Positions 8,146-16,959 are shown, counted from the first letter of the stretch. The stretch is DNA of 64,000 bases from Celeribacter naphthalenivorans (GCF_020524585.1 NZ_JAIVLK010000010.1:124001-188000); one strand, 5' to 3'. The notes: generated from the sequence alone by a model not told the origin. Program-made: numbers and translations.

Positions 8146-9512
8146 GCGCGCCCGAACTTGCCCCCCTCGCCGAGTTCGTCGCAGGCTACACTGTAGATCC
8201 TGAGGACGCTGCTCTGGCGAGCCGCCTGCGCAGCACGGTCCTCGATTGGGGATCGGCGGCGTTGGCGGGCACCGGGCACCCGTTGTTCTCCGCCTATCAG
8301 AGCGCCTTTCTCTCCCCCGCAGAGCAAGGCCCGCTGCGCGTGATCGGCACGCCCGGGCGGCACCCTCTGATGGCGGGGGCGATGACCAATGCCGCGCTCA
8401 GCCACCTCTGGGAGGTCGATGACGCCCATCGCGACGCCACCAACCATCCCGGCATCACGGTGCTCCCCGCTGTGATGGCCTTGGCCGAGGTCCATCGCCT
8501 CGATCCCGCCACCGTTTGCGCCGCCATCGTGGCGGGGTACGAGGCGGTGATCCGTGTCAGCGCCCATCTCGGCGCCGCGCATTATGCGATCAATCATTCG
8601 ACCGCCACCGCAGGCAGTTTTGGGGCCGCCGCCGCCGCCGCGCGGGCCTTGGGGTTCACCCCGGAACAGACCCTGTCCGCCTTTGGCCATGCCGGCACAC
8701 AGGCCGCCGGTCTCTGGGCGCTGTTGGATGACAACTGCACAGAGTCCAAAGCCTTTCATGCCGCCACGGCTGTGCGCAACGGGCTTCAGGCCGCGCAACT
8801 GGTGCAATCCGGCCTCCCCGGTGCGCCGCGCATTCTCGAAGGTCCGCGCGGTATGCGTGCTTCATGGCATCTCGCCGACACGGAGGCCGCATGGCTCACT
8901 CCGAACGGCACGCCACTGATCCATACCGTCACCATCAAAGGCTGGCCGGTCTGCGGCCAAATGCATTCCGCCCTCGATTGTGCCGCCGATCTGGCCAAGC
9001 GGTTCCCCAAAGACGCTGCCGCACGCGGTCCCGTCACGGTGCGCCTGCCGGACAGCGCCCTCGCGATTGCCGGGCGCACAGCTCCAAGCACAGTGGCCGA
9101 GGCGAAATTTTCCACCAGCTTCTGTATCGCCGCGACGCTCTGTGGCAAGCCGCCGAGCCTTGCGGGTCTCACGGAGGCGCTTTTGGCCGATCCGGAGATT
9201 CATCGCCGCGCCGAGGACGTCACGCTTGTCGCCGATGCCGCCATGACCGCGCGTTTCCCCAAGGAACGTCCCGCCGAGGTTTGTCTTGAGACCCCGTCCG
9301 GCCCGCAGAGCGTCAGCCGCAGCTTTCGGCGCGGTGATCCCGAGGCGCCTTGGACCGATGATGCGATGACCGAGAGGACACAGGATGTTCTGGCGCTGAC
9401 CTCTTGGGAGACACGGCCAGAGGCCCTGATCGCATGGGCCGATGCCCTCGTAGCCCTGGCGCCCGATTGGACAGCCGACAGCCTCCACGATGCGCTTCAT
9501 GCCGCCCGGTGA
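8142..9512 (+). CDS. MmgE/PrpD family protein
   Basis: This 456-residue protein shows the MmgE/PrpD all-helical domain, including AALAGTGHPL near the start and TNAALSHLWEVDDAHRDATN (the His/Asp-bearing family motif). The family includes 2-methylcitrate dehydratase, cis-aconitate decarboxylase and iminodisuccinate epimerase, all acting on branched or amino polycarboxylates. Sequence alone does not pick among these. The ATG at 8142 overlaps the previous stop codon as ATGA, giving translational coupling and fixing the start. Together with an ASL-type lyase and TctCBA it fits epimerisation or dehydration of an imported polycarboxylate. Confidence 0.86.
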   Translation: MSAPELAPLAEFVAGYTVDPEDAALASRLRSTVLDWGSAALAGTGHPLFSAYQSAFLSPAEQGPLRVIGTPGRHPLMAGAMTNAALSHLWEVDDAHRDATNHPGITVLPAVMALAEVHRLDPATVCAAIVAGYEAVIRVSAHLGAAHYAINHSTATAGSFGAAAAAARALGFTPEQTLSAFGHAGTQAAGLWALLDDNCTESKAFHAATAVRNGLQAAQLVQSGLPGAPRILEGPRGMRASWHLADTEAAWLTPNGTPLIHTVTIKGWPVCGQMHSALDCAADLAKRFPKDAAARGPVTVRLPDSALAIAGRTAPSTVAEAKFSTSFCIAATLCGKPPSLAGLTEALLADPEIHRRAEDVTLVADAAMTARFPKERPAEVCLETPSGPQSVSRSFRRGDPEAPWTDDAMTERTQDVLALTSWETRPEALIAWADALVALAPDWTADSLHDALHAAR

Positions 9513-9551
9513 CGGCGCCACAAAGACCACATAAACCACAGGAATCCCCCG

Positions 9552-11003
9552 ATGACCGCCCTGCCCCAGATCGATCCGCAGACATTCGAGACATTGAAAG
9601 ACGCGTTGCGCGCGGCCCTGCCTGAGGCTGCCGTGATCACCGATCCCGACCGGCTCGCGGCGCTTCTTGCAGAAGAGCGTGACCTGTTCGAGAGCAGCGC
9701 CACTTTGGCCGTGGCCCCCGCCACGACAGAGGAGCTGTCGATTGCCGCGCGTCTGTGTCATGCCCATGGGGTGCCGATGGTGCCACAGGGCGGCAACACC
9801 GGTCTCGTCGGCGGCGCGGTCGCAAAAGGTGGCGAGGTTTTGGTGTCGATGACGCGGATGAATCGCATTCGTGCCGTCGATCCGATCAACTACACGATGA
9901 CCGTCGAAGCCGGGGCCATTCTCGCCGATATTCAAAACGCGGCCGCCGCCGAGGGCTGTCTCTTTCCCCTGTCTCTTGGCGCGGAGGGCAGCTGTACGAT
10001 TGGCGGGAATATCGCCAGCAACGCGGGGGGAATTGGCGTGCTGAAATACGGCAATGCCCGCGAGTTGACCCTCGGGCTTGAGGTGGTGTTGCCGGATGGT
10101 CGCATCTGGAACGGCATGCGTCCTCTGCTCAAGGACAATTCCGGTTTCGCGCTCAAACACCTGTTTATCGGCAGTGAGGGCAGCGTCGGCTTTGTCACCG
10201 CCGCCATTCTCAAACTTTTCCCCGCGCCCGCAGAGGTCCAGACCGCGTTTTGCGCCCTGCCCTCGCCCGATGCGGCCCTTGGGCTTTTGTCGCTGGCCCG
10301 TCGTCTGAGCGGTGATCAGGTCACGGCCTTTGAACTCCTCTCGGATTTCGCCTGTGGCATCGTTTGCGAACATGCCGGGGGCGTCTTTCCGCTCTCCGAG
10401 CGCGCGCCGTGGTATGCCGTCGTGGAACTGTCCACCTCGCGGGAAGGCTCCGATCTGCGCGAGGTCTTCGAGACCATTCTCGAGCAGGGCTTTGAAAGAG
10501 GTTTGATCGCGGACGCTGTCGTTGCGGAATCTCTTGATCAGCGCGACCGTCTCTGGGCGCTCAGGGAACGCACGCCCGAGGCGCAAAAACGCGCGGGCGG
10601 CTCGATCAAACACGACATTTCCGTGCCTGTCAGCGACATTCCGGCCTTTATCGCCAAGGCGACGCAGGCCGTCGAAGACTATATGCCCGGCATTCATCCT
10701 TGCGCCTTCGGTCATGTCGGGGATGGCAATGTTCACTTTAACTTCACCCAGCCCGACGGGATGGACAAACAGGACTTTCTCGCCCATTGGGACCCGATCA
10801 ACGAGATCGTCTACCCGATTGCCATGTCGTTCAACGGCTCGATTTCCGCGGAGCATGGGGTCGGATTGCTGAAGGCAGATGAGATTTCGGCCTATCGCCC
10901 CGAGATCGAAACCGAACTCAATCACCGCCTGAAAGCCGCCCTTGATCCGGCAGGCTTGATGAATCCGGGAAAATTTATTGGCAAGGGGAAGGCCCAGAGT
11001 TGA
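9552..11003 (+). CDS. FAD-binding 2-hydroxyacid oxidoreductase (GlcD / D-lactate dehydrogenase type)
   Basis: The 483-residue protein has a PCMH-type FAD-binding domain with PQGGNTGLVGGAV and GSCTIGGNIASNAGG, and a C-terminal FAD-oxidase domain with HPCAFGHVGDGNVHFN and a final SAEHGVGLLK. This is the arrangement of GlcD, D-lactate dehydrogenase and D-2-hydroxyglutarate dehydrogenase, which oxidise D-2-hydroxyacids to ketoacids and pass electrons to quinone or an electron-transfer flavoprotein. It is the last gene of the operon, 39 bases after the MmgE/PrpD gene. It probably oxidises a hydroxyacid intermediate such as D-malate or D-lactate; the exact substrate is not determined. Confidence 0.86.
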   Translation: MTALPQIDPQTFETLKDALRAALPEAAVITDPDRLAALLAEERDLFESSATLAVAPATTEELSIAARLCHAHGVPMVPQGGNTGLVGGAVAKGGEVLVSMTRMNRIRAVDPINYTMTVEAGAILADIQNAAAAEGCLFPLSLGAEGSCTIGGNIASNAGGIGVLKYGNARELTLGLEVVLPDGRIWNGMRPLLKDNSGFALKHLFIGSEGSVGFVTAAILKLFPAPAEVQTAFCALPSPDAALGLLSLARRLSGDQVTAFELLSDFACGIVCEHAGGVFPLSERAPWYAVVELSTSREGSDLREVFETILEQGFERGLIADAVVAESLDQRDRLWALRERTPEAQKRAGGSIKHDISVPVSDIPAFIAKATQAVEDYMPGIHPCAFGHVGDGNVHFNFTQPDGMDKQDFLAHWDPINEIVYPIAMSFNGSISAEHGVGLLKADEISAYRPEIETELNHRLKAALDPAGLMNPGKFIGKGKAQS

Positions 11004-11135
11004 ACAGACCACTTGGCCGATCCTTGCCCCTGAAGACAGGTCTTTCCCCCAACCTGCCGCCTGCCCCCGCAGCACGCGCGCTTTAGCTGGCGCGAGGCAG
11101 GTTTCGTGTTCACAGATGACGCCGGGCCTCGATTT

Positions 11136-11171
11136 TGTCGCGGCGGGAAGGTCGGTCTTCTCGCCGCGACA
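11136..11171. terminator. Hairpin between convergent operons
   Basis: TGTCGCGGCG (11136-11145) pairs with CGCCGCGACA (11162-11171), and GAAG/CTTC extends the stem inside. It lies in the 242-base gap between the FAD oxidoreductase gene and urtE, which converge. No T tract is present. A bidirectional terminator or transcript-end structure is inferred. Confidence 0.45.
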
Positions 11172-11245
11172 GGGTCCTTTCGGACGAAAGCGGTTTTCGT
11201 TTAATCTGAAACAGATTGAGCGCCTCAAGTTTTTTGAGAAACGCT

Positions 11246-11941
11246 TTAAATGGTCATATGGCGTTCGACCATTTCATCGGACAGGGCGTCGATCTTGCCT
11301 GCCTCGACCACCCGGCCTTTTTCCAGCATCGCGAAACTACTCGCCGCACGGCGCAAAAAGCCGATGTTCTGTTCGACCAACACAACGGTCAGGCCGAGAT
11401 CATCCTTCATCCGCAAAATGACGGCTTCGATTTCCTCGACGATCGACGGCTGAATGCCCTCGTTCGGCTCATCGAGCAACACCACATCCGGCTCCGCCGC
11501 CAAGGCCCGTGCGATGGCGAGCTGTTGCTGTTGCCCACCGGAGAGAACACCACCGGGACGGGACATATTGTCGGCAAGATAGGGAAAAAGCTCCGGCACG
11601 ATCTCGGGGATGCTGCGTTTTCCGGCCCGGTTGGCGAAGGCCCCCATGAGGATATTTTCGCGCACGGTGAATTCGGGGATGATCCCACGCCCCTGCGGCA
11701 CATAGGCGATGCCAGAGAGCGCGCGCTCATGCGTCGGGCAGGTGATCAAGTCCTTGTCGGACAGGCGGATTTGGCCGGAGCTGTCATCCGTCAGCCCCAT
11801 GATGGTTTTCAAGAGCGTTGTCTTGCCTGTGCCATTGCGCCCGGCGATGCCGGTGATCTCGCCTTTGGGGATCGACAGGGTGATGCCATTGAGCGCCTTT
11901 GAGCGGCCATAGTAGCTTTCGAGATTGATCAGATCGAGCAT
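11246..11941 (-). CDS. urtE: Urea/short-chain amide ABC transporter ATP-binding protein UrtE
   Basis: This 231-residue ATPase has Walker A GRNGTGKTT (34-42), the signature LSGGQQQQLAIARAL and Walker B VVLLDEPNEGIQPS. The EGIQPS form after Walker B is typical of LivF/UrtE-type subunits of the branched-chain amino acid/urea family. Its ATG shares a base with the urtD stop (TGATG), so translation is coupled. It is the last gene of the operon that runs leftward from the AmiC-like sensor. With UrtD it powers uptake through UrtBC. Confidence 0.9.
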   Translation of the reverse strand: MLDLINLESYYGRSKALNGITLSIPKGEITGIAGRNGTGKTTLLKTIMGLTDDSSGQIRLSDKDLITCPTHERALSGIAYVPQGRGIIPEFTVRENILMGAFANRAGKRSIPEIVPELFPYLADNMSRPGGVLSGGQQQQLAIARALAAEPDVVLLDEPNEGIQPSIVEEIEAVILRMKDDLGLTVVLVEQNIGFLRRAASSFAMLEKGRVVEAGKIDALSDEMVERHMTI

Positions 11942-12690
11942 CAGGAAATCCCCTGTTTTCCGAGATAGGCGGCTTTGACGTCGGGATGGTTTTCGATGAA
12001 GGCCACATTGCCTTCGGCCAGAACCTTGCCGAGGTGCAACACGGTGATGCGTTCGGCGATGTCGCGCACGAAGGCCATGTCGTGTTCGACGACCAAAAGC
12101 GTGTGTTTACCCTTGAGGCGGTTGATGATCTCCGCCGTTTTCGCGGTCTCGCCCGCCGTCATCCCCGCCGTCGGCTCATCGAGCAAAATCACCGACGCGT
12201 TCTGGATCATCAACATCCCAAGTTCGAGCCATTGGGTTTGCCCATGGCTGAGCACGCCCGCTTCTGTCTCCGCCTCCTCCGTCAGGCCAATGAGATCGAG
12301 CGTCTCGTCAAGGCGCTCTTGCGCCTCCGTGTCCAACCGCATTTTGAGGTTGGCGAACACGCCCGGTTGCCCGGATTGCGCCACTTCGAGGTTCTGGCGC
12401 ACGGTCAGGCCCGAAAACACCGATGGAATCTGGAACTTGCGCCCCACACCGGCGCGGGCGATTTTATGCTCGCGCTGATTGGTCACGTCACGGCCATGGA
12501 CATAGACGCGGCCTTCGGTGGATTTGGTCTTGCCGGAAATCAGGTCCATCAACGTGGTCTTCCCGGCGCCATTCGCCCCCAAAAGGACACGCAACTCGCC
12601 ATGGGCCACCGCCATGGACACGCCGTCCACCGCCCGGAACCCCGAAAAATCGACGGCCAAGCCGTCCAGCTCCAATGCAACGGCACTCAT
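11941..12690 (-). CDS. urtD: Urea/short-chain amide ABC transporter ATP-binding protein UrtD
   Basis: The protein is 249 residues long with Walker A GANGAGKTT (38-46), a signature LSHGQTQWLELGMLM and Walker B VILLDEPTAGMTAGE. The SHGQ-QWLE signature in place of LSGGQ is a recognised mark of the UrtD subfamily and separates it from LivG. Its ATG overlaps the urtC stop by four bases (ATGA). It forms the heterodimeric motor with UrtE at the cytoplasmic face of the transporter. Confidence 0.92.
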   Translation of the reverse strand: MSAVALELDGLAVDFSGFRAVDGVSMAVAHGELRVLLGANGAGKTTLMDLISGKTKSTEGRVYVHGRDVTNQREHKIARAGVGRKFQIPSVFSGLTVRQNLEVAQSGQPGVFANLKMRLDTEAQERLDETLDLIGLTEEAETEAGVLSHGQTQWLELGMLMIQNASVILLDEPTAGMTAGETAKTAEIINRLKGKHTLLVVEHDMAFVRDIAERITVLHLGKVLAEGNVAFIENHPDVKAAYLGKQGIS

Positions 12691-13817
12691 TGGTGTGCCT
12701 CCTCTTTCTGAACGGGCGACAGTTTGGGCGCGCTTTGCAGTTTGGACATGAGATCATGCGCCAGCCCGGAGAGGCCTTTCGGCAGGTAGATGACGACGAT
12801 CACAAAGACGAAACCGATGATCAGTTTCCACGCTTCGACAAGGCTTTCGGTCTCGGAGACCCGCGCTTCGAGCATGTTGATCAGGATGGCCCCGATACAG
12901 GCCCCGAGGATCGACCCCCGCCCGCCGACAGCGGCCCAGACGACCATGGTCACGGAGAAGGACAACTCAAGGAACGAAGGCGAGGCGAATTCCGCCACAA
13001 TCACGTAAAGCATGCCCGCAAGCCCGGAAATCCCGGCCGAGACGGCGAAGAAAAAGCTCTGATAGGCCGGCACGTCATAGCCCAGATAGAGCGCGCGCGT
13101 GTCGCTGTCCCGGGTGGCCTGAAGAATGGTGCCCGCGCGTGTGGCGACCAGCAAACGGGTGAGCGCCAGAACGATGATCAGAGCCACGGCGACGACCATA
13201 TAGGTCACCTTGCTATAGGGATCGAGTTCGACGCCAAAAACGGTGAACCAACCCAGATCCGTCAGACCATTAAAGCCGTTCGTGAGAGGCTGGGCGTCCG
13301 TCACGATAAGCCGCGTCAAAAGCACCAGCGCCAGCGTGATGATCGAGACGAACACGCCCGAAATGCGCTGACCAAAGATGATGCGCCCCATGATATAGGC
13401 AAACACCGCAGGAAGCACGACGGCCACGATCAGGCCAACCCATTGCGATTGAAACGGAATCCAAAGCCACGAGCCGGGCGTGATGCAACACAGATCGGTC
13501 GGCGCACCGGGTTCGGCGTTCCAGAGCATGAAATCCGGCACAGGCGTCTCGGACCCTTGCTGCATCGAGGTGTAGCTTTTGAGCTTGAGCGACATCGCCA
13601 TGGCATAGGCGCCGATGCCGAAGAAAAGCCCCTGCCCGAGGTTCAGAATACCCGCATAGCCCCAAGTGAGCGCGACAGCCGCGCCCAACATGCCGTAACA
13701 GAGGTATTTCGCGACCCGGTTGAGCCAGAATTCGTCCCCGATCAGAGGCAGCGCGAGAATGACAATCGCAAAGGCCAGATAGGCCCAGACACGATAGGAA
13801 GAGAAAAGCGTTTTCAT
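12687..13817 (-). CDS. urtC: Urea/short-chain amide ABC transporter permease UrtC
   Basis: This permease has 376 residues with about nine to ten hydrophobic segments and the LivM/UrtC pattern (GYAGILNLGQGLFFGIGAYA; GYDVPAYQSFFFAVSAGISG; VVWAAVGGRGSILGACIGA). A Cys/Trp-rich periplasmic-type insert (residues ~85-125, containing DLCCITPGSWLW) is longer than in LivM and is found in UrtC-type permeases. It lies one base from urtB and overlaps urtD. It pairs with UrtB to form the inner-membrane channel. Confidence 0.92.
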   Translation of the reverse strand: MKTLFSSYRVWAYLAFAIVILALPLIGDEFWLNRVAKYLCYGMLGAAVALTWGYAGILNLGQGLFFGIGAYAMAMSLKLKSYTSMQQGSETPVPDFMLWNAEPGAPTDLCCITPGSWLWIPFQSQWVGLIVAVVLPAVFAYIMGRIIFGQRISGVFVSIITLALVLLTRLIVTDAQPLTNGFNGLTDLGWFTVFGVELDPYSKVTYMVVAVALIIVLALTRLLVATRAGTILQATRDSDTRALYLGYDVPAYQSFFFAVSAGISGLAGMLYVIVAEFASPSFLELSFSVTMVVWAAVGGRGSILGACIGAILINMLEARVSETESLVEAWKLIIGFVFVIVVIYLPKGLSGLAHDLMSKLQSAPKLSPVQKEEAHQ

Positions 13818-13818
13818 A

Positions 13819-14712
13819 TCAGCGCCCTTTGAATGTGAAGAGCCCGGCAGGCTTGATCAGGATGACGCAGATCACCACGGCAAAGACCGCAGCTCGCCCG
13901 ATGATGTCGTTGGAGACCATCGCGACAAGCGCGTTGAATTCGCCCAAGAGACCCGAGGCCGCGATGGTGCCAAAGAGGCTTCCGACGCCGCCGGTGACCA
14001 CCACCATAAAGCCGTCCACAACCATGGTCGCGCCCATGTCGGGGGCCACGGTTTTGAAGCCTGCCATCAAGACGCCCGCGACGCCCGCAAGGCCCGAGCC
14101 CAGCGCGAAAGTGATCGCATTCGTGCGTTTGACGTCGATGCCACAGGCGGCGGCCATGCCCGGATTGCGAATGATCGCGCGGACTTTCATGCCCAAAGAT
14201 GTCCGATACATCACCGCCCAAGTGGCGACGGCCAGCACCAGCGTCATCGCGACGATGAAAATTCGGTAGGCGTTCAGGTCTTGTCCCAAGATCGACACCG
14301 TGCCTTGCAACGCCTGCGGCACAGGGACGTTTTGCAGACCAGAGCCCAATCCTTTGACGTGAATTCCAAAAAAGCTCAGGCCGAATTCGAGGCGGATCGC
14401 CTGTTGCAGGATGATCGCAATGCCCCAAGTGGCCAGAAGCGTATCGAGCAACCGCCCGTAAAGCCGCCGCACCACAAGGCGTTCGATCACCAGACCGATG
14501 AGCGCCGTGACCACAAAGGCGATGGGGATGGCGACCAGAAGATTGGCCCCAAGCCAGATATTGGCCAGAACGGAGACATAGGCCCCCAGCATGACCATTT
14601 CGCCATGCGCCATATTGATAATCCCCATCGCGCCATAGGTCACAGCCAGACCGAGCGCGACGAGGAGAAGGATCGAACTGAGGCTGAGCCCGATAAAGAG
14701 GACGTCAAACAC
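13819..14712 (-). CDS. urtB: Urea/short-chain amide ABC transporter permease UrtB
   Basis: The permease has 297 residues with about eight hydrophobic segments and LivH/UrtB motifs (GLAVTYGAMGIINMAHGEMV near the start and VVTGGVGSLFGTIAASGLLG near the end). It starts at a GTG with GGAG about nine bases upstream; no ATG is suitable. Many UrtB proteins carry a long N-terminal periplasmic extension. This one does not, which makes it resemble the short-chain amide FmdE/LivH type as much as classical UrtB. The neighbouring amidase supports amides as possible cargo. Confidence 0.9.
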   Translation of the reverse strand: MFDVLFIGLSLSSILLLVALGLAVTYGAMGIINMAHGEMVMLGAYVSVLANIWLGANLLVAIPIAFVVTALIGLVIERLVVRRLYGRLLDTLLATWGIAIILQQAIRLEFGLSFFGIHVKGLGSGLQNVPVPQALQGTVSILGQDLNAYRIFIVAMTLVLAVATWAVMYRTSLGMKVRAIIRNPGMAAACGIDVKRTNAITFALGSGLAGVAGVLMAGFKTVAPDMGATMVVDGFMVVVTGGVGSLFGTIAASGLLGEFNALVAMVSNDIIGRAAVFAVVICVILIKPAGLFTFKGR

Positions 14713-14753
14713 GACTTCCGTCTCCTTGTCGAAGTTTCTTTTGTCATATTAAC

Positions 14754-14777
14754 CCCGCGGACGCGGACGCCCGCGGG
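14754..14777 (-). other. Hairpin between urtA and urtB
   Basis: CCCGCGG and CCGCGGG form a 7-bp GC stem with a 10-base loop, 22 bases after the urtA stop codon. It separates the binding-protein gene from the permease genes and may stabilise or partly terminate the urtA transcript, as seen for the other binding-protein genes in this window. Confidence 0.45.
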
Positions 14778-14799
14778 ACAGGGGAACAGGTTTCGCGGC

Positions 14800-16047
14800 T
14801 TACAGCTTGGAACTGTCGAGCCCTTGCGCCGTGCAGAACAGGTTGTCGGCGGCCTCACCATAGGCGGCGTAGGGCAGCGGCTTGATCGGCTCGGGATACT
14901 CGTCGACGATTTGCGATTGGCCGTCTGCGGTCCATTGCCCGATGCGCGGCGTGAGCCAGCAGTGCAGATTGTCTTCGTCGACTTTCACATCGCCGCCGGG
15001 GGCCGCATAGGTCTGGCCGCGCACACCTTCGCGGATCGCTTCGGCGGTGGTGTCCTGCGAGGCCTCGATGGCCTGTTTCCACAGGAAGACCTGGAAATAT
15101 GCGGCTTCGAGCGAGTGATAGGTGGTCGCCGCCGGATCGCCCACAAAGGCACGATAGCGTTCGATGAAGCTTTTGTTGGCCTCGGTCTCAAGCGACATGA
15201 AGTAGGGGAAAGAGGTGTAAGAGCCCGCCGCATATTCCGGCCCCATGGCGGCGATCTCGATCTCGGAGGTCACGGTCGCGCAGATCGGGATGTCTTCGTG
15301 GCTCAGACCCTGGTTGATGAACTCGCGGTAGAAGGAAATGATCGAGTCGCCCACGACATTGGACAGCACGACATCGGCGCCCGATTCCTTGATCTTGTTG
15401 ACCATGACGGCCCATTCGGAATGACCCAGTTCGAGATATTCGTCGGCCACCCATTCGGCACCGCCCGCCTCAATGAGACCTTTGGAGACTTTCGCCATCT
15501 CGCGCGGATAGACGTAGTTCGACCCGACGATGAAGAATTTCTTCTTGCCGAGTTTTTCGATGATCCACGGGATGTAATTGCCGAGCTGCTGGTTCGGCAC
15601 GGCGCCGGAGTAGACCACATTCGGCGAGCATTCGAAGCCCTCGTAATGGGTTTGATAGAACAGCATGGCGTTGCGGCGTTCAAAGATCGGCAGCACGGCT
15701 TTGCGCGACGCCGAGGTGTGACAGCCGAAGACCGTGGACACACGATCCTTGATCACCAGTTTTTGCGCCTTTTCGGCATAGGTTTTCGGATCGGAGGCAC
15801 CGTCTTCGGTCACCACTTCGATCGGGCGGCCCATCACGCCACCGGCGGCATTGATTTCTGAGGCGGCCATTTGCACGGCGGAGGCGAGCATCTTTTCGAC
15901 CACCGACAGCCCGCCGGTCTGCGAATAGAGCGCCCCGACCTTGATCGCGTCTCCTTCGGCGAAAGCGCTGCGCAGATAGCCCGGCATGGCGAGCGTTCCG
16001 GTGGCCAAGGCGGCGGTGGAGAGGAACTGACGACGTTTCATGTTCAT
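14800..16047 (-). CDS. urtA: Urea/short-chain amide ABC transporter substrate-binding protein UrtA
   Basis: The 415-residue protein begins MNMKRRQFLSTAALATG, a twin-arginine-type signal ending near SAFA-EG, and continues as a Peripla_BP_5/6 type I binding protein (IKVGALYSQTGGLS; GCHTSASRKAVLPIFERRNA; YQTHYEGFECSPNVVYSGA). These blocks are those of UrtA/FmdD/AmiC proteins, which bind urea or short amides. The ATG at 16047 is chosen because AGGGAAAAC precedes it; an ATG at 16041 is also possible. Ligand identity, urea or amide, is not decided by sequence. Confidence 0.9.
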   Translation of the reverse strand: MNMKRRQFLSTAALATGTLAMPGYLRSAFAEGDAIKVGALYSQTGGLSVVEKMLASAVQMAASEINAAGGVMGRPIEVVTEDGASDPKTYAEKAQKLVIKDRVSTVFGCHTSASRKAVLPIFERRNAMLFYQTHYEGFECSPNVVYSGAVPNQQLGNYIPWIIEKLGKKKFFIVGSNYVYPREMAKVSKGLIEAGGAEWVADEYLELGHSEWAVMVNKIKESGADVVLSNVVGDSIISFYREFINQGLSHEDIPICATVTSEIEIAAMGPEYAAGSYTSFPYFMSLETEANKSFIERYRAFVGDPAATTYHSLEAAYFQVFLWKQAIEASQDTTAEAIREGVRGQTYAAPGGDVKVDEDNLHCWLTPRIGQWTADGQSQIVDEYPEPIKPLPYAAYGEAADNLFCTAQGLDSSKL

Positions 16048-16158
16048 GTGTGTTTTCCCTGTTGACGGATGCAACATTCAGCCCGCTGGGGCCTTGACCC
16101 CAGACACAACAAGCCTTTGTTACAAATGAAAAAATGCGTCGACGACATTGTCGAATGC

Positions 16159-16299
16159 AAAACGCCCGCATGATCCGAAAGGGATCAAAACGGGCGTCTT
16201 TGCCTATGGGTCTATCGGCGTGAACCGATCAGGGAGATGGCCAGAAATCTGGGGATCATCCCTTGTGTGAGGAGAGACTAGCGCGACGTTGAACGCGCT
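16159..16299 (-). promoter_or_regulatory. urtA leader with three hairpins, the last terminator-like
   Basis: Reading on the minus strand toward urtA there are three stems. AGCGCG/CGCGCT (16280-16299) has an 8-base loop TTCAACGT. ATCGG/CCGAT (16214-16229) has a 6-base loop TTCACG. A composite stem of ACGCCCG/CGGGCGT with an inner GATCC/GGATC (16162-16197) is followed by four T residues. The leader sits directly between the gene for an ANTAR antiterminator and urtA. Control of urtA by antitermination is therefore plausible, but the loops do not match the textbook ANTAR consensus (A at loop position 1, G at 4). Confidence 0.45.
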
Positions 16300-16307
16300 G
16301 ACAAGTG

Positions 16308-16949
16308 CTATTCTGTTCGCCGTTTGCTGATATTTTCATCGCTTTTGGCGGCTTTTCCGGCTTCCCGCGCGTCATAGGCCTCTACGAATTCCTTGGCGAG
16401 CACTTCGATGGCCACACGTTGCCGCATCGCCCGCGCGCGAAGCTCGCGATGGGCCTCATCTTCGCGCAGTTTGAGCTCCGCCATGAGAATCGATTTCGCC
16501 CGAAGAACGAGCTGATCGCCCTTGACCTTGCGTTTGTAACGACGGGCATCGCGCGCCAGATCTTGGGTGCGCTTCCATGCATTTCGGGCAATCGCGAGGT
16601 TGGCCAAAAGCCCGAAAGGTTTGATCGGACGCCCCAGAACCGCCATCGCGCCGCTTTCCAAAACCAGTTGCAAGGTCGCCGGGTTTTCATAGCTGACAAT
16701 CGCCAGAATGGTCGGGCTCGGGTTCGGGATCGAACGCACGAAATTGCGCAGCTCTTTGTGCTCATGCCCTTCGATGGACAGGATCAGAATATCGGTGCGC
16801 GCGGGCAATTTATCCGGCACCGGCCAGATCAGTTGCGGCGAACACCCAATGCGGCGCAGGTGATCCGTGAGGGCGATCCCCTCTTCGTCCATCGGGTGCA
16901 ACACGACCACCGAAAGATTGCGAAGCTCTTTGAGAAAAGCGTAAGACAT
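16308..16949 (-). CDS. AmiR/NasT-type response regulator with C-terminal ANTAR RNA-binding domain
   Basis: The protein has 213 residues. The N-terminal ~125 residues form a receiver-like fold (VVVLHPMDEEGIALTDHLRR; DILILSIEGHEH; GAMAVLGRPIKPFGLLANL) in which the phospho-acceptor Asp region is degenerate, as in AmiR. A basic coiled helix follows, then the ANTAR three-helix domain with AKSILMAELKLREDEAHREL and MRQRVAIEVLAKEFVEAY. ANTAR proteins prevent transcription termination by binding hairpins in leader RNA. It follows the AmiC-like gene by 10 bases, the same pairing as AmiC-AmiR in Pseudomonas, where the sensor holds the antiterminator inactive until amide is bound. Confidence 0.9.
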   Translation of the reverse strand: MSYAFLKELRNLSVVVLHPMDEEGIALTDHLRRIGCSPQLIWPVPDKLPARTDILILSIEGHEHKELRNFVRSIPNPSPTILAIVSYENPATLQLVLESGAMAVLGRPIKPFGLLANLAIARNAWKRTQDLARDARRYKRKVKGDQLVLRAKSILMAELKLREDEAHRELRARAMRQRVAIEVLAKEFVEAYDAREAGKAAKSDENISKRRTE

Positions 16950-16959
16950 CGTTTTCCCC

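Noticed and set aside
6136-11228. Long minus-strand frames (6136-7926 and 8862-11228)
   Set aside because: They are antisense to tctA, the sulfurtransferase, MmgE/PrpD and FAD oxidoreductase genes and show no domain, signal or ribosome site.
12423-13832. 469-codon plus-strand frame opposite urtC, and similar frames at 36470-38473 and 50779-52332
   Set aside because: Each is a shadow of a well-supported gene on the other strand, with biased basic composition and no recognisable motif.
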